This document shows positions 13,873 to 22,286 of a stretch of 26,716 nucleotides of DNA, in pieces; position 1 is the stretch's first letter, and each line of letters begins with the position of its first letter. Under the pieces are notes generated by a model. It was not told the DNA's origin. It worked only from the letters and a program-made list of their open reading frames with translations, and made no database searches. Origin of the DNA: CAZTVF01 sp964616985 (lineage in GTDB: Bacteria > Planctomycetota > Phycisphaerae > SM23-33); NCBI GenBank assembly GCA_964616985.1, contig CAZTVF010000075.1, positions 1 to 26,716 of the forward strand, given 5' to 3'. The position numbers were made by a program, and so were the translations under genes.

Positions 13873-14866
13873 ACGCGTTGGGGCCCTTGTACGCGCTGGG
13901 TTTGCCGAGGATCCAGCCCATCCCGAAGGGCTCGAGGAAGGGGCGGAAGGGCACCATCGCGGCGATCTCGTCGAGGCGCTGGAGGATGTCCTTGGGCAGC
14001 GGGCCCTTGTTGGCGGCGGCGATGTTCTGCTCGGCCTCGGCCACGCTGCGGGCGCCCATCAGGACGCAGTGGATGTCGGGGTTGGAGATGACGAACCGCA
14101 GGCCCAGTTCGGGCAGGGCGATGCCGCATTCGTCCAGGAAGGCGTAGAGCTTGCGGAACTGCTCCACGCGGGGCTTGGACAGCCAGTACGGCGGGTTCTT
14201 GATCACGTCGTCGTAGCGGCGGGCCAGCGCGCCCTGCTGCAGGGGCGAGCCCGAGATGATGCCCATCTTCTGCGCCTTGGCCGAGGGGATGACGTCGATG
14301 GCGGCCTCGCGGTAGAGCAGGCTGTAGTTGTAGGCGGTGAGGACCACGTCGAACTTGCCGCTGCGGCACAGGTGGGCGAGCTCGTACGCCGTCGTGCCGC
14401 CCAGGCCCAGGTACTTGATGACGCCCTTCTTTTTGAGGTCGGTCAGCAGTTCCAGCACCGGGCCGTTCACCTCGTTGAAGTCCGTCCACCAGTCGTATTG
14501 GCCCGGGCGGTCGGGCTCGTGCACCATGAGGATGTCGATGCAGTCGCGCCCCAGGAGGCGGAGGCTCTCTTCCACCGACGCCATCAGGCAGGCCTTGTCC
14601 TGCGGCAGGAAGGGCTTGGGTCGCCCGCCGAGCTTGGTCGAGACGATCAGCGGCTGCTTGACGCCGGCGAGGCTCTTGCCCAGCACTTCTTCGCTGTTGC
14701 CGTAGCCCGGCGCGGTGTCGATGTAGTTGATCCCCAGTTCCAGCGAGCGGGCGACGGTCCGCTTGGCCTCTTCAAGTTCGGCCGAGAACGACGCCACGAA
14801 CAGCCCGCCGAACGCCAGTTTGCTCACTTCCAGGCCGGTGCGGCCGAGGGTCACCTTCTGCATCAT
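13871..14866 (-). CDS. Aldo/keto reductase
   Basis: 331 residues, a complete NAD(P)H-dependent (alpha/beta)8 barrel oxidoreductase. The catalytic tetrad is present: Asp50 in YIDTAPGYG, Tyr55 in the same motif, Lys78 in IVSTKLGG and His116 in DILMVHEPD. The N-terminus LGRTGLEVSKLAFGG and the C-terminal cofactor-binding segment VLMGARSVAEAEQNIAA are typical. It resembles the subgroup of L-fucose/D-threo-aldose dehydrogenase-like proteins, but the substrate cannot be set. GGAGA about 6 nt before the ATG pair at 14866/14863 supports the start. It is convergent with the porin gene. Its 3' end is duplicated at 13566-13653, and heptad repeats touch its stop codon. Confidence 0.93.
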   Translation of the reverse strand: MMQKVTLGRTGLEVSKLAFGGLFVASFSAELEEAKRTVARSLELGINYIDTAPGYGNSEEVLGKSLAGVKQPLIVSTKLGGRPKPFLPQDKACLMASVEESLRLLGRDCIDILMVHEPDRPGQYDWWTDFNEVNGPVLELLTDLKKKGVIKYLGLGGTTAYELAHLCRSGKFDVVLTAYNYSLLYREAAIDVIPSAKAQKMGIISGSPLQQGALARRYDDVIKNPPYWLSKPRVEQFRKLYAFLDECGIALPELGLRFVISNPDIHCVLMGARSVAEAEQNIAAANKGPLPKDILQRLDEIAAMVPFRPFLEPFGMGWILGKPSAYKGPNA

Positions 14867-14962
14867 GTTTCTCCGTGTTTAGATTGAGCGGCTCCAGGCC
14901 GCGGCGCATGTCACGAATCGGTGCGTCATTGAACCACCTTCGCGGCCGGGATGCAATATCCA

Positions 14963-14991
14963 TTGAACGCCCACCAAAAAAGGACGATAAT
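14963..14991 (+). promoter_or_regulatory. Sigma-70-type promoter of the HEAT-repeat gene
   Basis: TTGAAC (14963-14968), 17-bp gap, GATAAT (14986-14991), about 39 bp before the ATG at 15030. A second, weaker pair, TTGAAC (14929-14934) and TGCAAT (14952-14957), also with 17 bp between, lies 34 bp upstream, so transcription may start at two sites. Confidence 0.6.
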
Positions 14992-15029
14992 CACACAGTC
15001 CACACAATTCATCATCATTCGAGGTCATC

Positions 15030-17387
15030 ATGAGAATGCAGATGCCCGCGTTGCTGGCTGTGCTGTTGTTTGCGGTGGGGGCGATGGGGCAGGCGGCGCC
15101 TCCGGGGGCGGCCGCGACGATGTCGGCCACCTCGCCCGCTGTGGCGCCGCACCTGCAGAGGGAGATCGAGGCGCTGACGTCTTCGGACCCGCTCCGCCAG
15201 GCGTACGCGCTGTACTTCATCGCCCGCATGGGGCGCGATGCCGAGGCGGCCACGCCCTTCATCCTGCCGCTGCTCAAGACCCCCGGCCCGGTCGTGGAGA
15301 TGCCCTTCGGCAAGACGGCCGACCTTGGCGAGGTAGCGGCCGACACGGTGCTGGCGATCGGCAAGGGCGCGACGAAGCACCTGCTGGCGGCGATCAAGGA
15401 CGAGGATTTTGTGCCGCGCCGCGAGGCCGTCACCCTGATGGGGAGGCTGAAAGATCCCGCCGCCGTGGACGTGCTGGTCGCCAAGGTTCGCAATCGCGTG
15501 GGCAGCAAGCGGCTGTTCTCGCACGCGTGCAGCGCGCTGGTGGACATGGGCGAGCCCGCCGTCCCCAAGGTGCTGACGCTGCTGGGGCATTCGGACATCA
15601 TCATCCGCCGCGAGGCGCAGGCGATCCTGGGCCGCATCGGCAAGCCCGCGGTGGCGCCGCTGGCGGCGTTGATGAACGACGCCGACCCGCTGGTGCGGCG
15701 GTCTGTGGCCGGGGCGCTGGGGCGGATCGACGATGATTCCGCAACGGCCCCGTTGGTGAAGATGCTGCGGGACGGCGACGCCCAGGTCCGCGAGAAGGCG
15801 GCGTCGGGCCTGTCGTACCCCAAAAGCGAGGAGGCGCTGCTGGCGCTGCTGGAAACGGTCCGCATCGAGCCCGAGGCCGACGTGCGGATCATCGCGGTGC
15901 AGTCGTTGGGCGATTTCGACGATCCGCGGGCGGTTGCGGCGCTGACGGCGATCATCGCTGACGCCAACCGCACGACGCTGGGACGCTGCTGGGCCATCGA
16001 CGCCGTCCAGGAGAAGAAGAGTTCGCTGGCCGTCGAGCCGCTCATCAAAACGCTGGGCGACGCCGACGACGTGGTCCGCGCCAAGGCGGCCGAGGCCCTC
16101 GGCGCCTTCAAGAGCCCCCAGGCCGTGGGGCCTCTGACGGCCAAGCTGGGAGACAAACTTCAGCATGTGCGGGCCGCCGCCGCCAGGGCGCTGGGCGGCA
16201 TCGGCGACCCCAATGCCGCGGCCGCCCTGATGCCGCTGATGGCCGACCCCGACGACAACGTCCGCGAGGACGTGGCCGCGGCCCTGGGCCAGCTGAAATG
16301 CTCCCAGGCCGTGGACCTGCTGATCAAGGCGCTGAAGGACGAGGACTGGGAGGTCCGCCGCTCTGCCGCCGGCGCGCTGGGCGCCATCGGCGATCCGCGG
16401 GCGGCGGGGCCGCTGCTGGCGGCGATGAAAGCGGGCGTGCTTCAGAAGTCCGTCGTTGAGGCCGTTGGCAAACTCGACAAGGGGGCGCTGGACGAACTGC
16501 TCGCCGCCCGCCATGACAAGGACGTGCGGCAGCGCGCCGCGGTGCTGGGCATGCTCGGCCGCCTGTCGGACCCCCGGGCGACGGCGGCCCTGGTGGCGGC
16601 CTTGAACGATCCGGCGGTGCAGGTTCGCATCCAGGCGGCGACGGCGCTGGCGGGCACGCGCAACCCCCGCGCCTACGAGCCGCTGGCCGCGCTGCTGCGC
16701 GACACCGACACGCAAGCGGTGGCCGTGGCCATAGAGGCCCTGGGGCGCATGGGCGATCCCAAGGCGGTCGGGCCGATCCTGGCTGCGGCGGGCGATAATC
16801 ATGTGGACGATCCTGCCGTTGCCGCCGAGCTGCGCAGCCTCGCGGCGTCGGCGATGGTGGGCATCGGCAAGCAGGCGATCGCCCCGCTGGCCGAGGCGAT
16901 CAAGAGCAGCAGCCCCGGCGTGAGGCTGGTGGCGGCCGACACGCTGGTCCGCATGGGTGACGCCGACACCGCGCCCTTCTTCCTGGCGATGCTGAAAAAC
17001 GAGGACCCGCGCCTGCGGGCCCTGGCGGCCAAGGGGTTGGGCAATGCCCGCCTCAAGCAGGCGCCGCCGGAATTGCTGGCCGCCCTGGACGATGCCAGCG
17101 ACGCGGTCCGCCGCAAGGCCGCCCGCGCGCTGGGGGCGATCAAGGATTCCAAGGCCATCGAACGACTGGCGGGCGTGCTGGGCAAAGACGATCTGATCAT
17201 GCAGATCCGCGCGGCCGAGTCGCTGGCCGCCATCGGAACGCCCGCCATCGATAACCTGATCGCATGCATGGCCGGCGGCGACTGGTTCGTCAAGGAACTC
17301 TGTGACGAAGCCCTGAGGCGCATCACCTCGCAGGACTTCGGCCACGACGCCGCCCGCTGGCGCCAGTGGCTGGACGAGAAGAAGTAG
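15030..17387 (+). CDS. Secreted HEAT-repeat protein
   Basis: 785 residues. A signal peptide (MRMQMPALLAVLLFAVGAMGQA) is followed, from about residue 45 to the end, by about twenty helical HEAT/PBS-lyase-type repeats of roughly 31 residues with the pattern DPxAxxPLxxxLxDxDxxVRxxAAxALGxIG. Clear examples are DADPLVRRSVAGALGRI, DPDDNVREDVAAALGQLK, DEDWEVRRSAAGALGAIG and DPAVQVRIQAATALAG. The C-terminus (ARWRQWLDEKK) is an end motif often seen on such proteins. HEAT solenoids bind other proteins; no enzyme domain is present. Export implies a periplasmic scaffold role. GAGG lies 5 nt before the ATG, and a good promoter is present. The glycosyltransferase gene starts 68 bp after its stop on the same strand and may be co-transcribed. 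Confidence 0.92.
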   Translation: MRMQMPALLAVLLFAVGAMGQAAPPGAAATMSATSPAVAPHLQREIEALTSSDPLRQAYALYFIARMGRDAEAATPFILPLLKTPGPVVEMPFGKTADLGEVAADTVLAIGKGATKHLLAAIKDEDFVPRREAVTLMGRLKDPAAVDVLVAKVRNRVGSKRLFSHACSALVDMGEPAVPKVLTLLGHSDIIIRREAQAILGRIGKPAVAPLAALMNDADPLVRRSVAGALGRIDDDSATAPLVKMLRDGDAQVREKAASGLSYPKSEEALLALLETVRIEPEADVRIIAVQSLGDFDDPRAVAALTAIIADANRTTLGRCWAIDAVQEKKSSLAVEPLIKTLGDADDVVRAKAAEALGAFKSPQAVGPLTAKLGDKLQHVRAAAARALGGIGDPNAAAALMPLMADPDDNVREDVAAALGQLKCSQAVDLLIKALKDEDWEVRRSAAGALGAIGDPRAAGPLLAAMKAGVLQKSVVEAVGKLDKGALDELLAARHDKDVRQRAAVLGMLGRLSDPRATAALVAALNDPAVQVRIQAATALAGTRNPRAYEPLAALLRDTDTQAVAVAIEALGRMGDPKAVGPILAAAGDNHVDDPAVAAELRSLAASAMVGIGKQAIAPLAEAIKSSSPGVRLVAADTLVRMGDADTAPFFLAMLKNEDPRLRALAAKGLGNARLKQAPPELLAALDDASDAVRRKAARALGAIKDSKAIERLAGVLGKDDLIMQIRAAESLAAIGTPAIDNLIACMAGGDWFVKELCDEALRRITSQDFGHDAARWRQWLDEKK

Positions 17388-17455
17388 GCGTTTTCGTCAC
17401 GAGTGAATGCGGTTTTTTCAGGGTTTTTTCATCCGCGTTTCGTTCTAATCACGTC

Positions 17456-19453
17456 ATGGATGAAAATCTCGCACAGAGTTGGGTGATGCGTCGCGCCGGC
17501 TTGCAGTACCTGCTGGTGGCGGCCTTGGCGGCGGTGGTAGTCTTCTGGAACCTCGGCACGGCCGTCATGGAAGACCACGAGTGCCACCTCGCCATCACGG
17601 CCCGAACGATGGCCGAGGGCGACGCCCGCAACTGGCTGACCCCCAGCGACAAACCTTACGAGGTTCCCCCCCGCACCGAGTGCAACCGCTGGCTGGTGCC
17701 GGTGGAGAATGGCCAGCCGCGCCTGGTGAAGACCCCGCTGCCGTACTGGTCGGCCGCGGCCTTGGCGATCGTTGGCGGGTCCAACAATTGGACGACCCGC
17801 ACGCCCGCCGCCGCCTTCGCCGTGCTGCTGGCGGTGCTGACGCTGGCGGTGGGGCGGCGGATGTTCTCGCCCCGCGCCGCACTGCTGGGGGCGGTCATGC
17901 TCGCCACGTGCCTGGGCTTCCAGAAATGGGGCCGCGACGGCAGGCCCGAGATGACCCTGTGCTTCATGATCAGCGCCGCCATGGCGTGTTTCTACCTCGG
18001 CACGGAGGCCCGGTCGCGCCGCGGCCACGTGCTGTGGATGGCCGCCTTCTGGATCACCATGGGCCTGGCCAACCTGGCCAAGGAGTTCGTGCCGCTGCTG
18101 CTGGCCTGGTCGCTGGCGGCGTACGTGTTCTTCAATCAATCACTGCGCGACACCTCTGACGAATCGGCCCTGCGGCGCCTGCGCACGCTGCTGGTCCTCA
18201 GCGGCGTGGGCCTGGTCGTGCACCTGCTGGTCTCGAATATCGCCATCCTGCAGTGGTGGCAACACGTGAAGCTCCCCGGCGGCCGGAGTCTGTCCGAAGG
18301 CAAGGCCACGGCCATCATGGTCGCCCTGTGCCTGGGCGGGCCGATGCTGTGGTATCTCAAGGCCACGCGGGGCTGGAAGCCGGCCGTTCGCTTGCTGCCC
18401 ACGGCCGTGCCGGGGGCGGCGGTGATGCTGGCGATGTTCCTGCCGTGGATGTGGTACATGACGCACCTGTTCCCCGACGTGGCGGGCAAGGTTTTTGCCG
18501 ACCAGGTGACGGACCGGGCGGGCGGCGAGGGCAAGTGGTCCGTCGCGCCGTGGTATGTCTATTTCGCTGCCGTGGTGACGCTGTCGCTGCCGTGGGTGTC
18601 GCTGCTGCCGGGGGCGCTGGCAGCGGGGCTGATGAAGCGATTTGCCGCCCATCGCCGACCGCTGGTGTTCCTGCTGCTGTGGTGCGTGGGCATGGTGATG
18701 CTGTTCACCTCGACGGCGGCCAAGAGAGAGCATTACATCCTGCCGATGATCCCGCCGCTGTGCCTGCTGCTGGGCTTCATCGCCGAGGACGTGTTCTTCA
18801 AGCACGAATGGTTCAAGCCCGCCATCGGCAGGCTGATCGGCGTCGCGTACGGCATCGTGGGCGCGGGCGGGGCCATCGCGATGACGGTGATCGCCATCGT
18901 GAAGAAGGGCGAGACGATGTATGTCGTGCTCGCCATTGCCGCGGCCGTCGCCGCCGTGCCGTGGCTGCTGGCCGCCTTGTCGGCCCTGCGAGGGCGTCTC
19001 GCTCCGGTGATCGGGCTTCTGGTGGCCGGCATGGCGATCATCTACGTGGGGCACTGGACGTTCATCGACCGCTTCGACCCGCGCAAGCCCATCGCCGACT
19101 TCGCACGCGAGGCTCGCGCCATCGTGGGCGACCAACCCGTCTACCACTGGGGCGACCCGCAGTCCAAGACCGTCTTTTACTTCGGCCGCAACATCCCCGT
19201 CGCGCATTGGCCCTTCGAACTGGCCGTGACGCAGGAGAACAAGGGCGCCGAACTGGATGCGGAGGATGTGAACCGCCAGGCCGAGCAACGCCTGATCGAC
19301 CACCTCAAGAAGAACCCCAACGACATGCCCTGGCTGATCGGCTACGGAATGTCGGCCGACCTGCTCAAGACCCTGGGTTACGCCCCCGTCCTGCAGAAGC
19401 AGGACATCCAGGCCAAGAGGCTGCTGTTCACGTTGTACCGCAGGCAGCCGTAG
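17456..19453 (+). CDS. ArnT/PMT-like integral membrane glycosyltransferase
   Basis: 665 residues. The first membrane segment (YLLVAALAAVVVFWNLG) is followed by the acidic periplasmic motif AVMEDHECHLAITARTM, comparable to the catalytic loop of GT-C enzymes such as ArnT, then TPLPYWSAAALAIVGG and about ten further membrane segments (for example AAAFAVLLAVLTLAVG, VMLAMFLPWMWYM, VVTLSLPWVSLLPGAL, PLVFLLLWCVGMVML). TSTAAKREHYILPMIPPLCLLLG is a typical family signature. The C-terminal 140 residues are soluble. Such proteins transfer a sugar from a polyprenyl-phosphate donor to lipid or protein at the outer face of the inner membrane. Start 17456 is chosen because the frame upstream to 17366 is only the end of the previous gene and its spacer. 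Acceptor and sugar are unknown. Confidence 0.88.
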   Translation: MDENLAQSWVMRRAGLQYLLVAALAAVVVFWNLGTAVMEDHECHLAITARTMAEGDARNWLTPSDKPYEVPPRTECNRWLVPVENGQPRLVKTPLPYWSAAALAIVGGSNNWTTRTPAAAFAVLLAVLTLAVGRRMFSPRAALLGAVMLATCLGFQKWGRDGRPEMTLCFMISAAMACFYLGTEARSRRGHVLWMAAFWITMGLANLAKEFVPLLLAWSLAAYVFFNQSLRDTSDESALRRLRTLLVLSGVGLVVHLLVSNIAILQWWQHVKLPGGRSLSEGKATAIMVALCLGGPMLWYLKATRGWKPAVRLLPTAVPGAAVMLAMFLPWMWYMTHLFPDVAGKVFADQVTDRAGGEGKWSVAPWYVYFAAVVTLSLPWVSLLPGALAAGLMKRFAAHRRPLVFLLLWCVGMVMLFTSTAAKREHYILPMIPPLCLLLGFIAEDVFFKHEWFKPAIGRLIGVAYGIVGAGGAIAMTVIAIVKKGETMYVVLAIAAAVAAVPWLLAALSALRGRLAPVIGLLVAGMAIIYVGHWTFIDRFDPRKPIADFAREARAIVGDQPVYHWGDPQSKTVFYFGRNIPVAHWPFELAVTQENKGAELDAEDVNRQAEQRLIDHLKKNPNDMPWLIGYGMSADLLKTLGYAPVLQKQDIQAKRLLFTLYRRQP

Positions 19454-19482
19454 TCGGCGGGGGCGGATGGCCGCGGGCAGGC

Positions 19483-19646
19483 GTAGGGTGTGCAGGTTCC
19501 TCGCCGAAGGCGAGGGTTCTGCACACGGGATGGGGCGGCGACGAGGCAGGAGGGCTTCAAACGCAGCCTGGCCGCCTGGGGCAAGGTGGCGTCTGCAGTT
19601 CTGTGTGCAGAACCTGCCGCTGCGCGGCAGAACCTGCACACCCTAC
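19483..19646. repeat. 164-bp element with 17-bp perfect terminal inverted repeats
   Basis: GTAGGGTGTGCAGGTTC (19483-19499) and GAACCTGCACACCCTAC (19630-19646) are exact complements. Each end also folds on itself: GTGTGCAG with CTGCACAC at 19488-19526, inner stem CCTCGCC/GGCGAGG, and the same arms at 19603-19641, inner stem CTGCCGC/GCGGCAG. The outer bases GTAGGGTG are the same as the start of the 55-bp repeat family. No gene is inside and no clear target duplication is visible. Confidence 0.8.
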
Positions 19647-19655
19647 CAAGAGAGC

Positions 19656-19958
19656 TTACTTCGGCGTGTCGTCCTTGCCGCTGCCGCCGGCGCGCCAGAG
19701 CTGCACCTTGGCCGGCGTGTCCAGCCGTTCGACCGGGAACCAGGCGTAGCGACCCTTGTCGTTGGGCTGAGGCAGCAGCACCCAGCTCTGGCTGGTGGAG
19801 AGGTCCACCAGCACGAATCCGTTCTGCGAACCCACGACATCGTATCTCGCGCCCGCATCGCCGGGATTGGCCATCGCCTTGGGGCTATCCATCACCAGCA
19901 CCGTCACCAGTACGCCCAGGGCGGCTGCAAACGCGATCATGATGATCTGCTTGGACAT
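19656..19958 (-). CDS. Small membrane-anchored or exported protein, function unknown
   Basis: 100 residues. An N-terminal hydrophobic stretch (IIMIAFAAALGVLVTVLVM) is a membrane anchor or a signal peptide with a possible cut at AMANPG. The remaining 70 residues look like a small beta-rich domain: YDVVGSQNGFVLVDLSTSQSWVLLPQPN, then YAWFPVERLD and VQLWR. I do not recognise the family. AAGGAG about 8 nt before the ATG is a strong ribosome binding site. It lies 72 bp downstream of the AMMECR1 gene on the same strand, and its stop codon is 10 bp from the 164-bp foldback element. Confidence 0.75.
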   Translation of the reverse strand: MSKQIIMIAFAAALGVLVTVLVMDSPKAMANPGDAGARYDVVGSQNGFVLVDLSTSQSWVLLPQPNDKGRYAWFPVERLDTPAKVQLWRAGGSGKDDTPK

Positions 19959-20030
19959 CGGAATCTCCTTGTTGCTGTCCGGCCGATTCTACCCCTAAGA
20001 CACCGCAAATGGCAGATGGTTGTCGGGAAG

Positions 20031-20579
20031 CTACGCGTCGAACTTCTCGGAGGTGAACAGGTAGACCTTCGTGCCGCCCTGGCGCCAGGAGCCGGGGGGC
20101 AGCCCGGCCTTGCCGGCGCAGCATTCGTCGAGGAACTGCTCGGCCGACCACCCCATGTCGGTGGCCACCTCGGGCAGGAAGCACCCGGCGTACTGGCCGC
20201 GGACGATGTAGATGCCGTGCTCGCCCACCTGTAGCTTGAGCGGCTCGGTCGTCTCCACCAGCGGCGACAGCACCGACACCTCCACCGTCAACTGCGGCAG
20301 CTCAGCCGCCGTGATCGGGTTGGTGACGAAGCGAGGATCCTGTGCCGCCGCGGCCCCCATGTGCAGGATCATCTCGGCCAGGGCCGCTCGCGGCTGAAAC
20401 GTGCCGATGCACCCGCGGAGGCGGCCGGCGTTGGTGAGCGTGACAAAACAGCCGCGGCGTTCGGCCAGGACGCCGCCGACGTCGCCCATGGCCGGGGGCG
20501 CCGTGCCGCACACCTCGGCCTCGACGGCAGAACGGGCCAGGGAGATCAACTTCGCACGATCTTGGGGAGAGATAGGCAT
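20031..20579 (-). CDS. AMMECR1 domain protein (AmmeMemoRadiSam system protein A type)
   Basis: 182 residues, the usual size of a stand-alone AMMECR1 protein. Hallmarks: RGCFVTLTNAGRLRGCIGTF (conserved RGCIG), AAAQDPRF, ELPQLTVEVSVLSPL, GEHGIYIVRGQYAGCFLPEVATDMGWSAEQFLDECCAGKAGLP. In many bacteria this protein is encoded with a Memo-like dioxygenase homologue and a radical SAM protein; neither partner is within this window. The biochemical role of the family is not established. AGGAG 9 nt before the ATG at 20579 sets the start; the frame continues upstream to 20849 but only through repeat sequence. Two cysteines in DECC are also conserved in position with many family members by my recollection. 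Confidence 0.92.
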   Translation of the reverse strand: MPISPQDRAKLISLARSAVEAEVCGTAPPAMGDVGGVLAERRGCFVTLTNAGRLRGCIGTFQPRAALAEMILHMGAAAAQDPRFVTNPITAAELPQLTVEVSVLSPLVETTEPLKLQVGEHGIYIVRGQYAGCFLPEVATDMGWSAEQFLDECCAGKAGLPPGSWRQGGTKVYLFTSEKFDA

Positions 20580-20900
20580 AGTCTTTCTCCTACGCGATGA
20601 CGAATCCACCGGTTCGGCCGCGGCGCCATGCCGCAAGCGTACTCGCGCCGGCATGCTCGCCAGGAATACCGCGGTGCCATGCCGAAGTCTACCTGCCGCA
20701 GGCAGGAGCACCCGCCATGGCGGGCGCGCCCCGTGGGCATGGCCCAAATGCCGGCGAAAGGCAGCACTCAAAACAGAAACAGCAGAACCGCAGAACAAGG
20801 AACTCTGAATACCGAAGGAAAGACTACGCGGTCGTCTCGACGTCTTCATTTCGAAAGTCGTCGTTCATTGTTCGATATTCTGCAGTTCGGTTTCTTCTGT
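20580..20900. other. Repeat-containing spacer between dedA and the AMMECR1 gene
   Basis: No gene supported. It contains short palindromes (CCTGCCGCAGGCAGG near 20692, CGCCATGGCG near 20714), and an ACCGCAGAACAAGGAA tract near 20785-20825 also found near 25955-25990, followed by degenerate 7-base units up to the stop of the second DedA gene. Confidence 0.5.
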
Positions 20901-21572
20901 TCACGCCGCCCGCTGCCTGCTCTTCTCCAGCCGCGCCTTGATGTAAGTGATGACGGCCGGCAGCAGCGAGATCACGATGATGGCCATGATGACGATGGTG
21001 AAGTTCTTCTTCACCCACGGGATGTTGCCGAAGAAGTACCCGCCCAGCACGAAGGCGCTGATCCAGGCGATCGTCCCGGCGATGCTGAACATCAGGAACC
21101 GCGTGTACTTCATGCTGCCAATGCCGGCGACGAACGGGGCGAAGGTGCGGAGGATCGGCGCGAAGCGGGCGATCGCGACGGTGATCGGGCCGTAGCGTTC
21201 ATAGAACGCGTGCGCGCGGTTGAGGTGTTCCTTGTTCAGGAAGCGGACGTTTTCCTTGTGGAAGATCTTGGGACCCACCTTTCGGCCGATCCAATAGTTG
21301 GTCGTGTCGCCCAGAATGGCCGCGGCCATCAGCAGCGGCAGCACGGTGAACAGCTGCAGTTGGGGCGGCTGGTCGGCGATACCCGCGGCGAAGGTCCCCG
21401 CCGCGAACAGCAGCGAGTCGCCCGGCAGGAAGGGGGTGACCACCAGGCCGGTCTCGCAGAAGATGATGGCGAACAGGATGAGGTAGGTCCATGTGTCATA
21501 CTGCGCGATCACGCGGCCCAGCGTCGTGTCGAGGTGCAGGAACATGTCCACGAGTTGCCAGAGAAATTCCAT
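20901..21572 (-). CDS. DedA/VTT-domain membrane protein, second of a tandem pair
   Basis: 223 residues with the DedA (SNARE-associated, VTT) signatures: IFCETGLVVTPFLPGDSLLFAAG, ILGDTTNYWIGRKVGPKIF, and the RFAPILRTFAPFVAGIGSMKYTRFLMFSIAGTIAW segment with the essential arginines. Five or so membrane segments; the C-terminus KARLEKSRQRAA is cytoplasmic and basic. DedA proteins are inner-membrane transporters; some flip undecaprenyl phosphate or phosphatidylethanolamine. AAAGGA lies upstream of the ATG and overlaps the end of the first DedA gene region; only 10 bp separate the two genes, so translation is probably coupled. The two proteins align along their whole length. Confidence 0.94.
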   Translation of the reverse strand: MEFLWQLVDMFLHLDTTLGRVIAQYDTWTYLILFAIIFCETGLVVTPFLPGDSLLFAAGTFAAGIADQPPQLQLFTVLPLLMAAAILGDTTNYWIGRKVGPKIFHKENVRFLNKEHLNRAHAFYERYGPITVAIARFAPILRTFAPFVAGIGSMKYTRFLMFSIAGTIAWISAFVLGGYFFGNIPWVKKNFTIVIMAIIVISLLPAVITYIKARLEKSRQRAA

Positions 21573-21582
21573 ATCCGGTCCT

Positions 21583-22233
21583 TTATTCGTCCGCGCCGCG
21601 ACGGACGCGAAGCACCTGCTTCACGATGCCGAAAATGATGATGCAGCAGATGATGCTGATCACTGCCAGGCTGATCTGCGGCGCCCACTGTTCGACAATG
21701 GGGATATGCCCGACGAAGTAGCCCGCCAGCGTAAAGCTGCACACCCAGGCGATGCTGCCGACCACGCTGAAGAACAGGAATCGCAGGTAGCCCATGCTGC
21801 CCACGCCGGCCACGAACGGCGCGAACGCCCGGATCACCGGGATGAAGCGGGCGATGGCGACGGTCTTGCCGCCGTGTCTTTCGTAGAACGCGTGCGCGCG
21901 GCGCAGGTGTTCCTTGTTGAGGTACTTCGCGTTGTCCTTGTGGAAGACCTTGGGCCCGATCCAGCGGCCGATCCAGTAGTTGGTCGTGTCGCCCAGGATG
22001 GCCCCGGCGATCATCACCGGCACGAGGTAGTAGATTTCGATGCCGCACTGCCCTGCCGCCAGAGTCCCCATCGAGAACAGCAGCGTGTCGCCCGGCAGCA
22101 GGGGCATGATGACCAGCCCCGTCTCGCAGAACAGCACGAGGAACAGGATCAGGTACGTCCACTGCTGGTAGGTGAGAATCACCGTCCGCAGCCAATCGTC
22201 GAAGTTCGTGATGAAGTTCCACACTTCGGCCAT
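21583..22233 (-). CDS. DedA/VTT-domain membrane protein, first of a tandem pair
   Basis: 216 residues. Signatures parallel the neighbour: LFCETGLVIMPLLPGDTLLFSMG, ILGDTTNYWIGRWIGPKVF, KEHLRRAHAFYERHGGKTVAIARFIPVIRAFAPFVAGVGSMGYLRFLFF. The two differ mainly in the periplasmic stretch after the LPGD motif and in the last membrane segment. The ATG at 22233 starts MAEVWNFITNF; GAGG lies about 11 nt upstream, rather far, behind a small hairpin (22252-22266). A longer frame upstream runs through the antisense strand of mnmA and is not real. Divergent from mnmA with a 150-bp shared spacer. Substrate unknown; a lipid-carrier flippase role is inferred from the family. Confidence 0.94.
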   Translation of the reverse strand: MAEVWNFITNFDDWLRTVILTYQQWTYLILFLVLFCETGLVIMPLLPGDTLLFSMGTLAAGQCGIEIYYLVPVMIAGAILGDTTNYWIGRWIGPKVFHKDNAKYLNKEHLRRAHAFYERHGGKTVAIARFIPVIRAFAPFVAGVGSMGYLRFLFFSVVGSIAWVCSFTLAGYFVGHIPIVEQWAPQISLAVISIICCIIIFGIVKQVLRVRRGADE

Positions 22234-22251
22234 GCGATTATTACCTCTGCA

Positions 22252-22286
22252 GGGGCGAAACGCCCCGCGTGAATTCGCCCAGTATA
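22252..22286 (-). promoter_or_regulatory. TATACT -10 box and leader hairpin of the dedA pair
   Basis: On the minus strand TATACT (22286-22281) is a good -10 box without a clear -35 partner. The resulting leader would contain GGGGCG, three-base loop, CGCCCC (22266-22252) just before the GAGG of the first DedA gene. Confidence 0.35.

Noticed and set aside
15015..17345. 776-codon minus-strand frame over the HEAT-repeat gene
   Set aside because: Mirror of the repeated gene; composition is Arg/Gln/Gly-rich and unlike a real protein.
20580..20849. 90-residue N-terminal extension of the AMMECR1 protein
   Set aside because: Encoded by repeat sequence; AGGAG sits just before the ATG at 20579, where the conserved domain begins.
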